Shown: in pieces, positions 7,845 through 16,697 of the stretch | Position numbering within the stretch: the first letter of the stretch is position 1 | Layout: each line of letters opens with the position of its first letter | NCBI GenBank assembly: GCA_937894795.1 | Contig: CALCQV010000098.1 | Span: forward strand, 1-42,373 | Direction: 5' to 3' | DNA length: 42,373 bases | DNA from: an uncultured Bacteroidales bacterium | GTDB taxonomy: Bacteria > Bacteroidota > Bacteroidia > Bacteroidales > Lentimicrobiaceae | The notes under the pieces: model-generated | Told to the model about the DNA's origin: nothing | Seen by the model: only the letters and a program-made list of their open reading frames with translations | Databases searched by the model: none | Translations under genes and position numbers: made by a program

Positions 7845-8396
7845 ATGAAAAAACTCTTGTTTACTCTCTTAGTAAGCGTAATTGCACTACAACTCTCCGC
7901 ACAGGAGAATTTATTGAACAAAGGTGATAAAGTGCTCAACCTTGGACTTGGTTTAGGATCAACGGGCTGGGGCACCGGTTATTCGTCATCAATGATTCCA
8001 CTCTCGGCATCCTTTGAAGTTGGTGTTGTGGATGGTGTATTAGACGTAGGTTCCATCGGGGTTGGTGGCTTCATTGGATATGCTTCCTACAAGTACGAAT
8101 GGTATACATGGAAGTACAAGTATACTGATCTGGTTATTGCCGCCAGAGGCAGTCTGCACTATCCATTGGTTGAGAAACTTGACACCTATACAGGCCTATC
8201 ACTGGGTTATGAAGCCATTTCATTTACCGAATCGGGTGATGGTACTCCTACGTTGGGATACTCAACCGTAGGTAGTGGTATGTTCCTTGCATGGCATGCC
8301 GGCGCCCGCTATTATTTCACTGATAATTTTGCCGGTATGGCAGAAATCGGTTATGGCTTTACGTGGTTAACCTTAGGCGTTGCTTTGAAATTCTAA
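7845..8396 (+). CDS. Small outer-membrane beta-barrel protein
   Basis: A 183-residue protein with a clear signal peptide (MKKLLFTLLVSVIALQLSAQ, cleaved after about residue 19-20). The mature part alternates glycine- and aromatic-rich amphipathic strands (LNLGLGLGSTGWGTGYSS, VGGFIGYASYKYEWYTW, AGARYYFTDNFAGMAEIGYG) and ends in LGVALKF, a terminal strand with C-terminal Phe that suits recognition by the barrel-assembly machinery. The size fits an eight-stranded barrel. No specific function is known. It is followed by a good terminator at 8420-8448 and appears to be a single-gene unit. Confidence 0.85.
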   Translation: MKKLLFTLLVSVIALQLSAQENLLNKGDKVLNLGLGLGSTGWGTGYSSSMIPLSASFEVGVVDGVLDVGSIGVGGFIGYASYKYEWYTWKYKYTDLVIAARGSLHYPLVEKLDTYTGLSLGYEAISFTESGDGTPTLGYSTVGSGMFLAWHAGARYYFTDNFAGMAEIGYGFTWLTLGVALKF

Positions 8397-8419
8397 GTCA
8401 TTTCAGTTCTGTTAACTTT

Positions 8420-8448
8420 AAAGGCTGTCTTTTTAGGCAGTCTTTTTT
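8420..8448 (+). terminator. Intrinsic terminator after the small barrel gene
   Basis: AAAGGCTGTC at 8420-8429 pairs with GGCAGTCTTT at 8436-8445 over 10 bp with two G-T wobbles and a six-base loop, and runs directly into a T-tract. It lies 24 bases after the stop codon. Confidence 0.85.
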
Positions 8449-8535
8449 GTTTTCGGTATCTCATCAAACTTTTTTAGTGTTCAGTAGTTGTTTTTGATAT
8501 CATACACAAATACCTATCATTATTAACTATATTAA

Positions 8536-9900
8536 ATGCATGTAAAAATGACCAAAACCATCACACTCACTACTATTATTGCACTATTTCTGTTAATAAA
8601 TGTAAATGCACAGGACACTACCAAATACAAACTACGACTGGTAGCACCTTTACTTGATGCGCCCGAAAACTTCAATATACCTCATAAATATCCATCCATG
8701 GATCAGGCGCTTGAATTCTCATCAGATTTTTATGAATTGGGATTCTGGGGTATTGACGAAGTTGGAAACAAACTTTTCAAGGATCCTTACGGAGACAAAT
8801 TCTATAACAATGCATTCAAATACTTACTTGGATTGGCATTTTCCAAATATGGAAGTGAGTTGCCTATTCCACTGGGTGTATGGGCTCACGAGGAGTACCA
8901 TAGGGCAGTGTTGGGTAAAGCCGACATAGCTTCTGAAAATGGGAACTGGTTATTCACCCGGTGGGATGGTACTGTCTTCGGGGTTTCTGACACCACTCTC
9001 TCCATTCTTAAACGACGTGATCCGGGGCAGCTGCTGTATGCCTATACCAGTGGAGTACAGTATGAAGCAAACCTGAGTCAGCAAATTTCAATCAGGGATT
9101 TCTACAACCAAAGGAGTCATTACAAGAATGCGTTGCTGTTGTATAACGCCTACTATATCTATGATTACTTCAACTTCTCAGCCAGTGAGAAGAGTGATTC
9201 AGTGAAAGTACTTGCTCCGCCTGATGAAAGCAAAAACCCTATGGAGCGCGACTTTGCCGGAGCTGACCTTACTGCATGGGTATATGATATGTTTAATCCG
9301 GATATGCCATTCAATAACAGGGATGATTTTCCCGGCGGCGAGGGTGTAAACAGGCGCATTGGATTCTCTGACCTGTCGGCTGAGGCACGAGATTATCTGG
9401 AAAAGCAAAGAAGCCTTTCGTTGCTTAATTTTGTAAATCCGGCCATATTCTTCATTAACAGGATAAAGGTCACAGATGATTTTTCATTTAACTTCTTCAC
9501 CCAATACGTTCCAACCCATTTCGGTAACGACATAGCGTTGTATATACCTTTCACATACAGGAATAGCAACCTGCTGGTTAATTTCCACAAGTATTCAAAC
9601 AAGGATGATTCCGGATTGGGACTCGGATTGGGAATTTATAACTTTAAAGTGACTGACCGGTTTGAAAGTGATTTGGCAATAAACTACTGGGATCAGCCAA
9701 AATCATTCTATTCAGATGATAAAATATCGGGAGGATTTGTTAACTTTGAGTCGAGGTACAGCATTAGTCAGAAATTCTCGGCGTTTTTGGCATTTGATGT
9801 CAAAACCAAAGGATGGATGATTGGAGAACCTGATTTATATGAGGATTATTCTATTCAGGCAGGTATAAATTTCAATTATTCAAGAAAACAAAAGAAATGA
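8536..9900 (+). CDS. Secreted protein with HEEYH motif and barrel-like C-terminal half
   Basis: A 454-residue protein with a signal peptide (hydrophobic core TLTTIIALFLLINVNA, then Gln26). The ATG at 8548 is an equally good start and gives a more compact signal. Residues 114-123 read GVWAHEEYHR, an HExxH zinc-metallopeptidase-type motif (His118, Glu119, His122) in a helical context. From about residue 290 the sequence alternates like outer-membrane strands (FNFFTQYVPTHFGNDIALYI, SGLGLGLGIYNFKV, FSAFLAFDVKTKGWM) and ends NFNYSRKQKK. I do not recognise the family. The stop codon overlaps the next gene's start (ATGA), so the pair is translationally coupled. Whether it is a peptidase is unproven, because no certain third zinc ligand is identified. 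Confidence 0.8.
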   Translation: MHVKMTKTITLTTIIALFLLINVNAQDTTKYKLRLVAPLLDAPENFNIPHKYPSMDQALEFSSDFYELGFWGIDEVGNKLFKDPYGDKFYNNAFKYLLGLAFSKYGSELPIPLGVWAHEEYHRAVLGKADIASENGNWLFTRWDGTVFGVSDTTLSILKRRDPGQLLYAYTSGVQYEANLSQQISIRDFYNQRSHYKNALLLYNAYYIYDYFNFSASEKSDSVKVLAPPDESKNPMERDFAGADLTAWVYDMFNPDMPFNNRDDFPGGEGVNRRIGFSDLSAEARDYLEKQRSLSLLNFVNPAIFFINRIKVTDDFSFNFFTQYVPTHFGNDIALYIPFTYRNSNLLVNFHKYSNKDDSGLGLGLGIYNFKVTDRFESDLAINYWDQPKSFYSDDKISGGFVNFESRYSISQKFSAFLAFDVKTKGWMIGEPDLYEDYSIQAGINFNYSRKQKK

Positions 9901-10277
9901 AAAATGTCATTCACTGGGCACCACGGATACTGACAATTCTATCCATTCTGCTCATCAGTTTGTTTGCTTTGGATTCATTTGGCCCGGGTGTGCCATTGCT
10001 ACGGCAGATAAGTGCTTTTCTAATGCATCTTATCCCTTCGGCTGTGCTGGCTGCCATACTGGTTATAGCCTGGCGCCACAGGCTTACCGGAGGTATTATT
10101 TTTATCGTCATAGGGCTTGCATTAAGTCCGTTTATCTATTCCTTAAACTTCAGGAATAATAATAGTATATGGATGAGCATAGGTATTGTTGCCATCATTA
10201 CCCTGCCCTTTATTGTTGCAGGCCTATTGTTTATTATTGACTACTATTACAATAGGAAAGAACAGTCAACAACCTGA
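9897..10277 (+). CDS. Small four-helix integral membrane protein coupled to the HEEYH protein
   Basis: A 126-residue protein made almost entirely of four hydrophobic segments, at roughly residues 8-27, 45-60, 65-85 and 92-115, ending in a charged tail. The helix layout, with SLFALDSFG after the first helix and AWRHRLTGGI before the third, resembles a small Bacteroidota family of unknown function (DUF7670 is my best recollection, unverified). The start overlaps the stop of the upstream gene by four bases, which argues for co-translation and a shared task. It may be a partner, an immunity-like protein or an anchor for the HEEYH protein. None of these is established. Confidence 0.8.
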   Translation: MKNVIHWAPRILTILSILLISLFALDSFGPGVPLLRQISAFLMHLIPSAVLAAILVIAWRHRLTGGIIFIVIGLALSPFIYSLNFRNNNSIWMSIGIVAIITLPFIVAGLLFIIDYYYNRKEQSTT

Positions 10278-10297
10278 GCCGGAAGTGATCATTTGTT

Positions 10298-10305
10298 TAC
10301 TTTTG
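10298..10305 (+). promoter_or_regulatory. Candidate -7 box TACTTTTG for mtnA
   Basis: TACTTTTG fits the TAnnTTTG consensus and lies 20 bases before the mtnA ATG at 10326, giving a very short leader. A -33 element is not evident. Confidence 0.4.
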
Positions 10306-10325
10306 ACATTTCATAGAACAACCCA

Positions 10326-11345
10326 ATGAAGGTTAACGGTAAACACTTTAAAACAATCTGGTTAGATGGCACTGATGTTCTGATGATAGATCAGAATAAG
10401 CTGCCTTTTGAATTCACCATACATACCTGTGCCGACTATTCCTCTACCTGTCGTGCAATCATTGATATGACAGTCAGAGGGGCAGGAGCCATAGGAGCTG
10501 CAGCAGGATTTGGCATGGCCCAGGCTTTTATGGCAGGTGAAGATCCGCTGATGGCAAGGGCTCAAATATTAAACACGAGGCCCACTGCCCGTGATCTCTT
10601 TTATGCGGTTGAAAAGGTTTATGCCGCAGGATTGAAGTCGCCTGAACTGGCAAAAACCGCATCGCAGCAGATAGCATGGGAAAATGAAGAGGCGGGTAAG
10701 ACAATAGGAATATACGGTAATGAACTTATCAAGCCGGGAGCACGAATACTCACCCATTGTAATGCAGGGTGGCTGGCCTTTGTTGATTATGGAAGTGCTT
10801 TGGCACCCATATATGCAGCAGCCGCTAGTGGCAAGAAGATTCATGTTTATGCCGATGAAACCCGCCCCAGGGGACAAGGGGCACGACTTACTGCATGGGA
10901 ATTGGCAAATGAGAATATTCCTCACACTATCATTCCTGACAATGCAGGCGCTTTATTGATGTCGAAAGGAATGGTTGACCTGGTAATTGTTGGTGCCGAC
11001 CGCATAGCAGCTAATGGTGATACAGCCAATAAGATAGGCACTTTTGAAAAGGCAATAGCGGCCCATTACTTCAATATACCGTTTTATGTTGCCGCCCCTG
11101 TTTCAACCATCGATATGAACACCGGTAGCGGAAAGGATATTATTATAGAAGAACGGTCGCAGGATGAGGTACTATGGCAAACTGGAACTGACAGACACGG
11201 GCAGCTGCATACGGTTAACATTGCCAACCCCGGTTCACCGGCATGGAATCCCGCATTTGATGTAACTCCTGAAGGTTTGATTACAGGAATTATAACCGAA
11301 AAGGGAATTCTGAAAACAATTGATAATCTGAAGGAGTTGTTATAA
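10326..11345 (+). CDS. mtnA: S-methyl-5-thioribose-1-phosphate isomerase
   Basis: The 339-residue protein converts methylthioribose 1-phosphate to methylthioribulose 1-phosphate in methionine salvage. Family hallmarks are RGAGAIGAAAGFG at 51-63, ILTHCNAGWLA with catalytic Cys145, YADETRPRGQGARLTAWEL at 175-193, DNAGALLM at 205-212 and VGADRIAANGDTANKIGT with catalytic Asp225. The pair of Cys and Asp and the NGDTANKIGT block separate it from the related eIF2B and ribose-1,5-bisphosphate isomerases, although single copies in anaerobes sometimes act on related sugar phosphates. No other salvage gene lies nearby, so the rest of the pathway must be elsewhere or absent. The length is normal for the family. 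Confidence 0.93.
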   Translation: MKVNGKHFKTIWLDGTDVLMIDQNKLPFEFTIHTCADYSSTCRAIIDMTVRGAGAIGAAAGFGMAQAFMAGEDPLMARAQILNTRPTARDLFYAVEKVYAAGLKSPELAKTASQQIAWENEEAGKTIGIYGNELIKPGARILTHCNAGWLAFVDYGSALAPIYAAAASGKKIHVYADETRPRGQGARLTAWELANENIPHTIIPDNAGALLMSKGMVDLVIVGADRIAANGDTANKIGTFEKAIAAHYFNIPFYVAAPVSTIDMNTGSGKDIIIEERSQDEVLWQTGTDRHGQLHTVNIANPGSPAWNPAFDVTPEGLITGIITEKGILKTIDNLKELL

Positions 11346-11500
11346 GGACTTGATACCGCAATGCCGGACAGCCTGACGATAAACGGAAATCCTTTATAGG
11401 AACGATTTAAAGAAGAAATCCGTAACACCATGAGATAACAGACAGTAAACAGGATACCCCATACCGCCAAAAGATATTACAAACCCAAAGAAGCAATGAT

Positions 11501-12052
11501 ATGATCATAAGATGTGAATGGCCAATGAATGATGACCTCATGATAAAGTACCATGATGAAGAATGGGGGGTGCCGGTACATGATGACCGGAAACTCTTTG
11601 AGTTCCTGGTGCTTGATGCCTTTCAGGCAGGTTTGAGCTGGAAGACAATACTACACCGGCGTGAGGGATTCAGGAAAGCTTTTGATAACTTTGATGCTAA
11701 AAAGATAGCCTTATATGACGAAGAAGATTACCAACGCCTGTTGAATGACACAGGCATAATTCGCAACAGGGCCAAGATAAGGGGGACCATTAAGAATGCT
11801 GAAATATTCCTTAAAGTAGTGGAAGAGTTTGGCAGTTTTGACAAGTATATATGGCAGTTTACCGACTATAAGACCATCACAAACCACTGGACCGGCAACA
11901 AGGAGGTTCCTGCCTCAAGCAAGGAGTCGGATGCCATGAGCAAAGACATGAAAAAGAGAGGTTTTACCTTCTGTGGAACCACCATCTGCTATGCATTTAT
12001 GCAGGCTGCTGGTTTAATTAATGATCATGCCGTGAGTTGCTTCAGGTATTAA
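11501..12052 (+). CDS. tag: DNA-3-methyladenine glycosylase I
   Basis: This 183-residue helix-hairpin-helix glycosylase removes 3-methyladenine from alkylated DNA. The four zinc ligands of the Tag family are all in place: Cys5 in the opening IIRCEW, His18 in KYHDEEWG, and His176 and Cys180 in the closing DHAVSCFRY. The core block FEFLVLDAFQAGLSWKTILH and the NRAKIRGTIKNA segment are also typical. The length matches E. coli Tag (187). The YgiQ-like gene begins within 43 bases on the same strand, so the two are probably co-transcribed, though they have no obvious shared pathway. Confidence 0.95.
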   Translation: MIIRCEWPMNDDLMIKYHDEEWGVPVHDDRKLFEFLVLDAFQAGLSWKTILHRREGFRKAFDNFDAKKIALYDEEDYQRLLNDTGIIRNRAKIRGTIKNAEIFLKVVEEFGSFDKYIWQFTDYKTITNHWTGNKEVPASSKESDAMSKDMKKRGFTFCGTTICYAFMQAAGLINDHAVSCFRY

Positions 12053-12078
12053 TTGACTGATACTTCGAAGGTATTGTC

Positions 12079-12086
12079 TACTTTTG
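12079..12086 (+). promoter_or_regulatory. Candidate -7 box TACTTTTG inside the tag-ygiQ junction
   Basis: TACTTTTG sits nine bases before the ATG at 12095. A TTG at 12053-12055 lies 23 bases upstream, close to but longer than the usual -33 spacing. If active, it would give the radical SAM gene its own leaderless transcript, and it argues against the TTG being the start codon. Confidence 0.35.
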
Positions 12087-12094
12087 CAGTACTT

Positions 12095-13936
12095 ATGTCA
12101 AATGCAAAACGCTCAATTACAGAATGGTTGCCTATTACCCGCGAGGAGCTTGAAAAGCGCGGTTGGGAAGAGGTTGACGTTATCATTGTAACCGGTGATG
12201 CCTATGTGGATCACCCTTCATTTGGAGCGGCTGTTATTGGAAGAATCATTGAAAAGCTTGGTTTAAGGGTGGCAATATTGCCGCAGCCAAACTGGCGTGA
12301 TGATTTGCGCGATTTCAAAAAGCTGGGTAAGCCACGGCTGTTTTTCGGCGTAACAGCCGGGAATATGGATTCGATGGTGAATCACTATACAGCCAATAAA
12401 CGATTACGATCAGACGATGCCTATACCCCGGGCAATACATCAGGCTTCAGACCAGATTATGCCTCAGTGGTTTATACTCAGATACTCAAAAAAATATATC
12501 CTGAAGTACCCGTAATACTTGGAGGTATTGAAGCCAGCATGCGCCGTCTCACACACTACGACTATTGGAGTGATACCGTAAAACAGGGAATACTCTCGTG
12601 GAGTGGTGCCGACATGCTTGTATATGGCATGGGAGAAAAGAGCATTATACGGATAGCCAATCATCTGTCGGCCGGCAATCCGTTAAATACACTCCATGAT
12701 GTGGAGCAAACTGCCTATAGGATAGATGCCGGCACAGAACTGGTTAAAGTAGAAGGATGGGAAACGCTTGAATTACCCTCGCACGAATCATGTTTGAAGG
12801 ACAAGAAAGAATTCTCAAGGCATTTTAGGGTGTTTGAGGAAGAGTCGAACAGATGGCAGGGAGCCCGGCTGGTAGAAAAAGAGGGCCATATGCTGACGGT
12901 GGTTAATCCGCCTTACACACCTATGGAACAGGGAGAACTGGATGCCTCTTTTGATTTGCCCTATACCAGGGAGCCACACCCCAAATACCTGAAGAGGGGA
13001 GCGATACCGGCATTTGAAATGATTCGCAATTCCATCAATATGCACAGGGGTTGCTTTGGAGGATGCGCTTTCTGCGCCATCTCTGCACATCAGGGCAAAT
13101 TTGTGGTCAGCAGATCAGAAAAGTCAATTTTGGATGAGGTAAGGCAGGTGGCATCACAGGCTGATTTTAAAGGACATATAACCGATTTGGGAGGACCTTC
13201 GGCTAATATGTACCGCATGGCGGGAGTTGATAAAAGCCGGTGTATGAAATGCAAGCGTGCATCGTGCATTTTCCCCTCTATTTGCCGTAATCTCAATACT
13301 GATCACAAGCCCATGACCAACCTATACAGGGAGGCGCTCAGGATAAAAAACATAAAACGCATAACAATTGGCAGCGGCATCAGGTATGATATGCTGGTAG
13401 GAAGGACTGAAGCAGAGAATAAAGCATACGGATTAGACGAATACATGCAACAGATAATCACCCGGCATGTGTCGGGCAGATTAAAGGTGGCACCTGAGCA
13501 CAGCTCGCCTGAAGTATTGAAGATTATGCGTAAACCGCATTACCGTACATACCATCTGTTCAGTCAGAAGTTTAATGAGATAAACCGAAATGCCGGTTTG
13601 AAACAGCAGCTCATACCATACTACATATCAAGTCATCCGGGCAGCCGTTTAAATGACATGGCCGAGCTGGCGTGTGAAACCATGAAACAGGGTTTCCATC
13701 CCGAGCAGGTACAGGATTTTACACCAACGCCCATGACCTTAGCCACCACCATGTATTATACAGGCATGGACCCCTACACCATGAAACCGGTATATGTGGC
13801 CAAATCAAGGGAAGAGAAACAGGAGCAGCAACGGTTCTTCTTTTGGTACAAACCTGAAAACAGGCAATGGCTGCAAGCTACCCTGAGGAAAATTGGAAGA
13901 ACTGACCTGATCAACCAATTCAGGAGTGGTCGGTAA
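12095..13936 (+). CDS. YgiQ-family radical SAM protein
   Basis: A 613-residue protein closely matching the YgiQ family (UPF0313). The opening has ITREELEKRGWEEVDVII and VTGDAYVDHPSFGAAVIGR, then FFGVTAGNMDSMVNHYTA, then the radical SAM cluster motif GCFGGCAFC with Cys320, Cys324 and Cys327 binding the 4Fe-4S cluster. DLGGPSANMYRM and LKVAPEHSSPEVL lie in the barrel. The family's substrate is unknown. It belongs to the B12-binding-type radical SAM architecture without a complete cobalamin motif. I chose ATG 12095 over the TTG at 12053, which abuts the tag stop, because the family starts close to SITEWLPITREE. The C terminus is shorter than in E. coli, lacking its basic tail. The 3' end overlaps the convergent permease gene by 17 bases. 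Confidence 0.93.
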   Translation: MSNAKRSITEWLPITREELEKRGWEEVDVIIVTGDAYVDHPSFGAAVIGRIIEKLGLRVAILPQPNWRDDLRDFKKLGKPRLFFGVTAGNMDSMVNHYTANKRLRSDDAYTPGNTSGFRPDYASVVYTQILKKIYPEVPVILGGIEASMRRLTHYDYWSDTVKQGILSWSGADMLVYGMGEKSIIRIANHLSAGNPLNTLHDVEQTAYRIDAGTELVKVEGWETLELPSHESCLKDKKEFSRHFRVFEEESNRWQGARLVEKEGHMLTVVNPPYTPMEQGELDASFDLPYTREPHPKYLKRGAIPAFEMIRNSINMHRGCFGGCAFCAISAHQGKFVVSRSEKSILDEVRQVASQADFKGHITDLGGPSANMYRMAGVDKSRCMKCKRASCIFPSICRNLNTDHKPMTNLYREALRIKNIKRITIGSGIRYDMLVGRTEAENKAYGLDEYMQQIITRHVSGRLKVAPEHSSPEVLKIMRKPHYRTYHLFSQKFNEINRNAGLKQQLIPYYISSHPGSRLNDMAELACETMKQGFHPEQVQDFTPTPMTLATTMYYTGMDPYTMKPVYVAKSREEKQEQQRFFFWYKPENRQWLQATLRKIGRTDLINQFRSGR

Positions 13937-15677
13937 GTGTTAACCGGCTTTTCCTGGCCCCATAAGAAAAGTAAATCACCAGTCCGATCACCAGCCATAT
14001 AATAAAGCGCAACCAGTTGGTTATGCCAAGCTGCGACATCAGGTAAAAGTTTGTTATCAATCCCAGTACCGGAATGAGCGAGAGCCTCTTTATGAGGGCT
14101 GCAATGGATACTGACACGGCAACAATAATGAAAGCGAAATGAGGAATTTTATGTTTTATGACATCCCATGCTGATTCACCGGGCAGACGGTTGAAGCTGA
14201 CAATGCTTTTAAGATCATCCATATCAGTAGTCATCAGAATAATAATGACGACCAGCCAAATCAAAGGCAGCCATAGACGACTATCGAAGAAGGGAACTCT
14301 GAATTTCCCGGTACCCTTTCCGCCAAGATTGCCGGCGGGTATCTTATGCCCATCAAGAATCAAAACACCGCCTGATACAAGGACAAAAGCAAAGAGGGTA
14401 CCTATACTGGTGAGGTCAGTCACCTCAGTAAGATTCATAAAGAGAGAAGGTACGGCAACTAGAATACCTGTAATTATAGTTGAAAATGCCGGTGTTTTGT
14501 ACTTCTTATGAAGCTTTGAGAATTTAGGTGGCAGCAATCCATCGCGGCTCATGCTCATCCAGATACGGGGCTGCCCAACCTGAAATACCAACAACACACT
14601 TGCCATAGCAATTACGGCGCTCAGAGCTATCACTCCCGAAAGCCGGGTGAGGTGCAACCGCTCAAAAACAAAAGCCAACGGGTCAGATACCCCAAGCAGA
14701 TGGTAACTGACCATACCTGTAAGCACCAGGCTTATAGCAACATACAAGATTGTGGTTATGAGCAGGGAGAAGATCATTGACCGCGGGAGATCACGTTGAG
14801 GATTCTTGCACTCCTCGGCAGTTGTTGATATGGCATCAAATCCTATATAGGCAAAGAAAACACCGCTTACCCCTTTCAATACGCCACCAATGCCATTGGG
14901 TGCAAAAGGTGACCAGTTGCCGGGATTGACATAAAAGGCACCGACAGCAATAACCATAAGAAGAATGGCAATTTTAAGCAACACCATAATATTGCTTGCC
15001 ATCTTTGACTCCCTGATACCCGTATAGACAAGCCAGGTAATGGCAACCACAATTGCAAAGGCAGGAATATCGGCTATGATTCGTACCCCTCCAATCATTG
15101 GAGCGGTGGTCCATGCCTTCCATGCCTCCAGCAACTCGCCGGGCAGATCGGCCTGAAGCACTCCGTTTGCCATGAGCTCAGTAGCCTGGGCAAATCCACG
15201 CGAGGCACTCAGGTAGTCAATAGCTATATAATCAGGCAAAGAAATCCCTAATCCTGAGAGCAGTCCTACAAAATAACCCGACCAGGAAATGGCAACCGCA
15301 ATATTACCCACGGCATATTCCATGATGAGATCCCAGCCGATGATCCATGCGACTAGTTCGCCGAAGCTTGCATAGGCATAAGTATATGCACTGCCGCTAA
15401 GAGGAATGGAAGAAGCAAACTGTGCATAGCAAAGTGCCGAAAAGCCACAGGCTATGGCGGAGAATACAAACAAAAGAGAAACTGCCGGTCCACCCGCTGA
15501 TGCTGCATTTCCAATGGTACTGAAAATACCGGCACCCACAATGGCAGCAATACCCAGGGAAGTAAGATCCCTTACCCCGAGATCTTTACGCATCTCCCTG
15601 CCTTCATCGTGCTCATGTTTGGCATGAGCCAGAATCATATCAATTGATTTACGGCGGAAGTATGATTTGAACCTCAA
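13920..15677 (-). CDS. APC-superfamily amino-acid permease (cationic amino-acid transporter type)
   Basis: The 585-residue polytopic protein has about 12-14 membrane helices. The first helix carries the APC substrate-binding loop in IAAIVGAGIFSTIG (residues 43-56). SIPLSGSAYTYAYASFGE and the SGVFFAYIGFDAISTTAEE block are typical of the CAT/YfnA branch, which imports cationic or neutral amino acids by proton symport. The start appears to be a TTG at 15677: homologues begin with a similar FRRKSID segment, the frame is closed by a stop two codons upstream, and the next in-frame ATG (15638) would remove that segment. The stop lies inside the end of the convergent radical SAM gene. Substrate specificity is unknown. 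Confidence 0.92.
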   Translation of the reverse strand: MRFKSYFRRKSIDMILAHAKHEHDEGREMRKDLGVRDLTSLGIAAIVGAGIFSTIGNAASAGGPAVSLLFVFSAIACGFSALCYAQFASSIPLSGSAYTYAYASFGELVAWIIGWDLIMEYAVGNIAVAISWSGYFVGLLSGLGISLPDYIAIDYLSASRGFAQATELMANGVLQADLPGELLEAWKAWTTAPMIGGVRIIADIPAFAIVVAITWLVYTGIRESKMASNIMVLLKIAILLMVIAVGAFYVNPGNWSPFAPNGIGGVLKGVSGVFFAYIGFDAISTTAEECKNPQRDLPRSMIFSLLITTILYVAISLVLTGMVSYHLLGVSDPLAFVFERLHLTRLSGVIALSAVIAMASVLLVFQVGQPRIWMSMSRDGLLPPKFSKLHKKYKTPAFSTIITGILVAVPSLFMNLTEVTDLTSIGTLFAFVLVSGGVLILDGHKIPAGNLGGKGTGKFRVPFFDSRLWLPLIWLVVIIILMTTDMDDLKSIVSFNRLPGESAWDVIKHKIPHFAFIIVAVSVSIAALIKRLSLIPVLGLITNFYLMSQLGITNWLRFIIWLVIGLVIYFSYGARKSRLTLTDHS

Positions 15678-15998
15678 GGATTATTCCGGTTTATAACACA
15701 CCAAATATAGGATTTTTCTTCTCCTGCATGTTACACATAATACCAAATTATATCATTGCACGTTATATAAGCTCCGAAAAGTTCTTTTATATATATCATT
15801 CACCCGGAAGTAACCCGTTACTGTTTTCTTTATTATACCATTTTGACTTATAAAATGTATCAATTTGATTCAGTTGATAGTTCAAGTACGTACACTTTTT
15901 TATACTTATAAAATCAAATATACCGCATAAATAGTTGATTAATAATGCATTATGCTTTTGGCATAATAAATGTATCACACTTTATTTTAGCGAGAAAA
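15678..15998. other. Palindrome-rich divergent control region
   Basis: The 321 bases between the permease gene (minus) and the efflux operon (plus) contain no gene. They are strongly AT-rich and hold a repeated ACTTATAAAAT (15846-15856 and 15904-15914), a GTACGTAC palindrome (15886-15893), the cluster of ATTATGC elements at 15942-15967 and a possible promoter (TTTG at 15957-15960 and TATTTTAG at 15983-15990, 22 bases apart) just before the ATPase gene. Confidence 0.6.
15942..15967. promoter_or_regulatory. Overlapping palindrome and inverted repeat, candidate operator of the efflux operon
   Basis: ATAATGCATTAT at 15942-15953 is a perfect 12-bp palindrome. It shares bases with a second inverted repeat, ATTATGC (15949-15955) and GCATAAT (15961-15967), around a TTTTG loop. 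One 7-mer is thus present four times in alternating sense within 26 bases and overlaps the possible -33 element, as expected for repressor binding. Confidence 0.5.
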
Positions 15999-16697
15999 AT
16001 GATCGAATTAAAAAGCCTCAATAAGTCGTATGTAACCGGTTCCAACAAGTTACATGTGCTCAAGGGAATAGACCTGAAAATTGAATCAGGTGAATTTGTT
16101 TCCATCATGGGATCCTCAGGATCAGGCAAATCAACACTGCTGAACATTGTTGGAATCCTGGATGAATACGATAACGGTGAGTATTATCTGGATAACACCC
16201 TGATTCGTAATCAAACAGAAACAAAAGCTGCAGGACTTCGCAACAAGTATATTGGGTTTGTCTTCCAATCGTTTAATCTCATCTCCTTCAAGAATGCCAT
16301 GGAGAATGTGGCGCTTCCGCTCTATTATCAGAATGTTAGCCGGAAGAAACGCAACAAGCTGGCCATGGAGTACCTTGATCGTATGGGGTTGGCTGATTGG
16401 GCAGAACACATGCCCAATGAACTGTCGGGCGGACAAAAGCAACGAATAGCCATTGCCCGTGCCCTGATATCGAAACCCAAGGTAATACTTGCCGATGAGC
16501 CGACAGGCGCGCTTGACACCGCTACGAGTTGTGAAGTGATGGGTTTACTTCAAGAGATCAACAAGGAAGGCATAACCATAATTATAGTCACCCACGAGAA
16601 TGATATTGCTCACATGACCAAGAGAATAATACACCTCAAGGATGGCCTGATTGAACATGAACAACTTAACGGACATACACAAAACGGATATGTTTGA
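15999..16697 (+). CDS. MacB/LolD-type ABC transporter ATPase
   Basis: A 232-residue ATPase with all ABC motifs: Walker A GSSGSGKST at 38-46, Q-loop FVFQSFNLI, signature ELSGGQKQRIAIARAL, Walker B VILADEPTGALD and the H-loop IIVTHE. The LSGGQ-to-ADEPTGALD wording is typical of the MacB/LolD/FtsE branch, which drives mechanotransmission-type transporters with FtsX-like permeases. The ATG at 15999 places MIELKSLNKSY at the N terminus as in homologues. An upstream ATG at 15945 falls inside the palindromic control region and is rejected. The stop overlaps the start of the first permease gene by eight bases, indicating translational coupling. Confidence 0.95.
   Translation: MIELKSLNKSYVTGSNKLHVLKGIDLKIESGEFVSIMGSSGSGKSTLLNIVGILDEYDNGEYYLDNTLIRNQTETKAAGLRNKYIGFVFQSFNLISFKNAMENVALPLYYQNVSRKKRNKLAMEYLDRMGLADWAEHMPNELSGGQKQRIAIARALISKPKVILADEPTGALDTATSCEVMGLLQEINKEGITIIIVTHENDIAHMTKRIIHLKDGLIEHEQLNGHTQNGYV

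Noticed and set aside
10569..10925. 118-codon minus-strand frame opposite mtnA
   Set aside because: It is antisense to the conserved catalytic region of MtnA and resembles no family.
12053..12094. TTG directly after the tag stop as start of the radical SAM gene
   Set aside because: The ATG at 12095 gives an N terminus close to family homologues, and the stretch between overlaps a promoter-like box.
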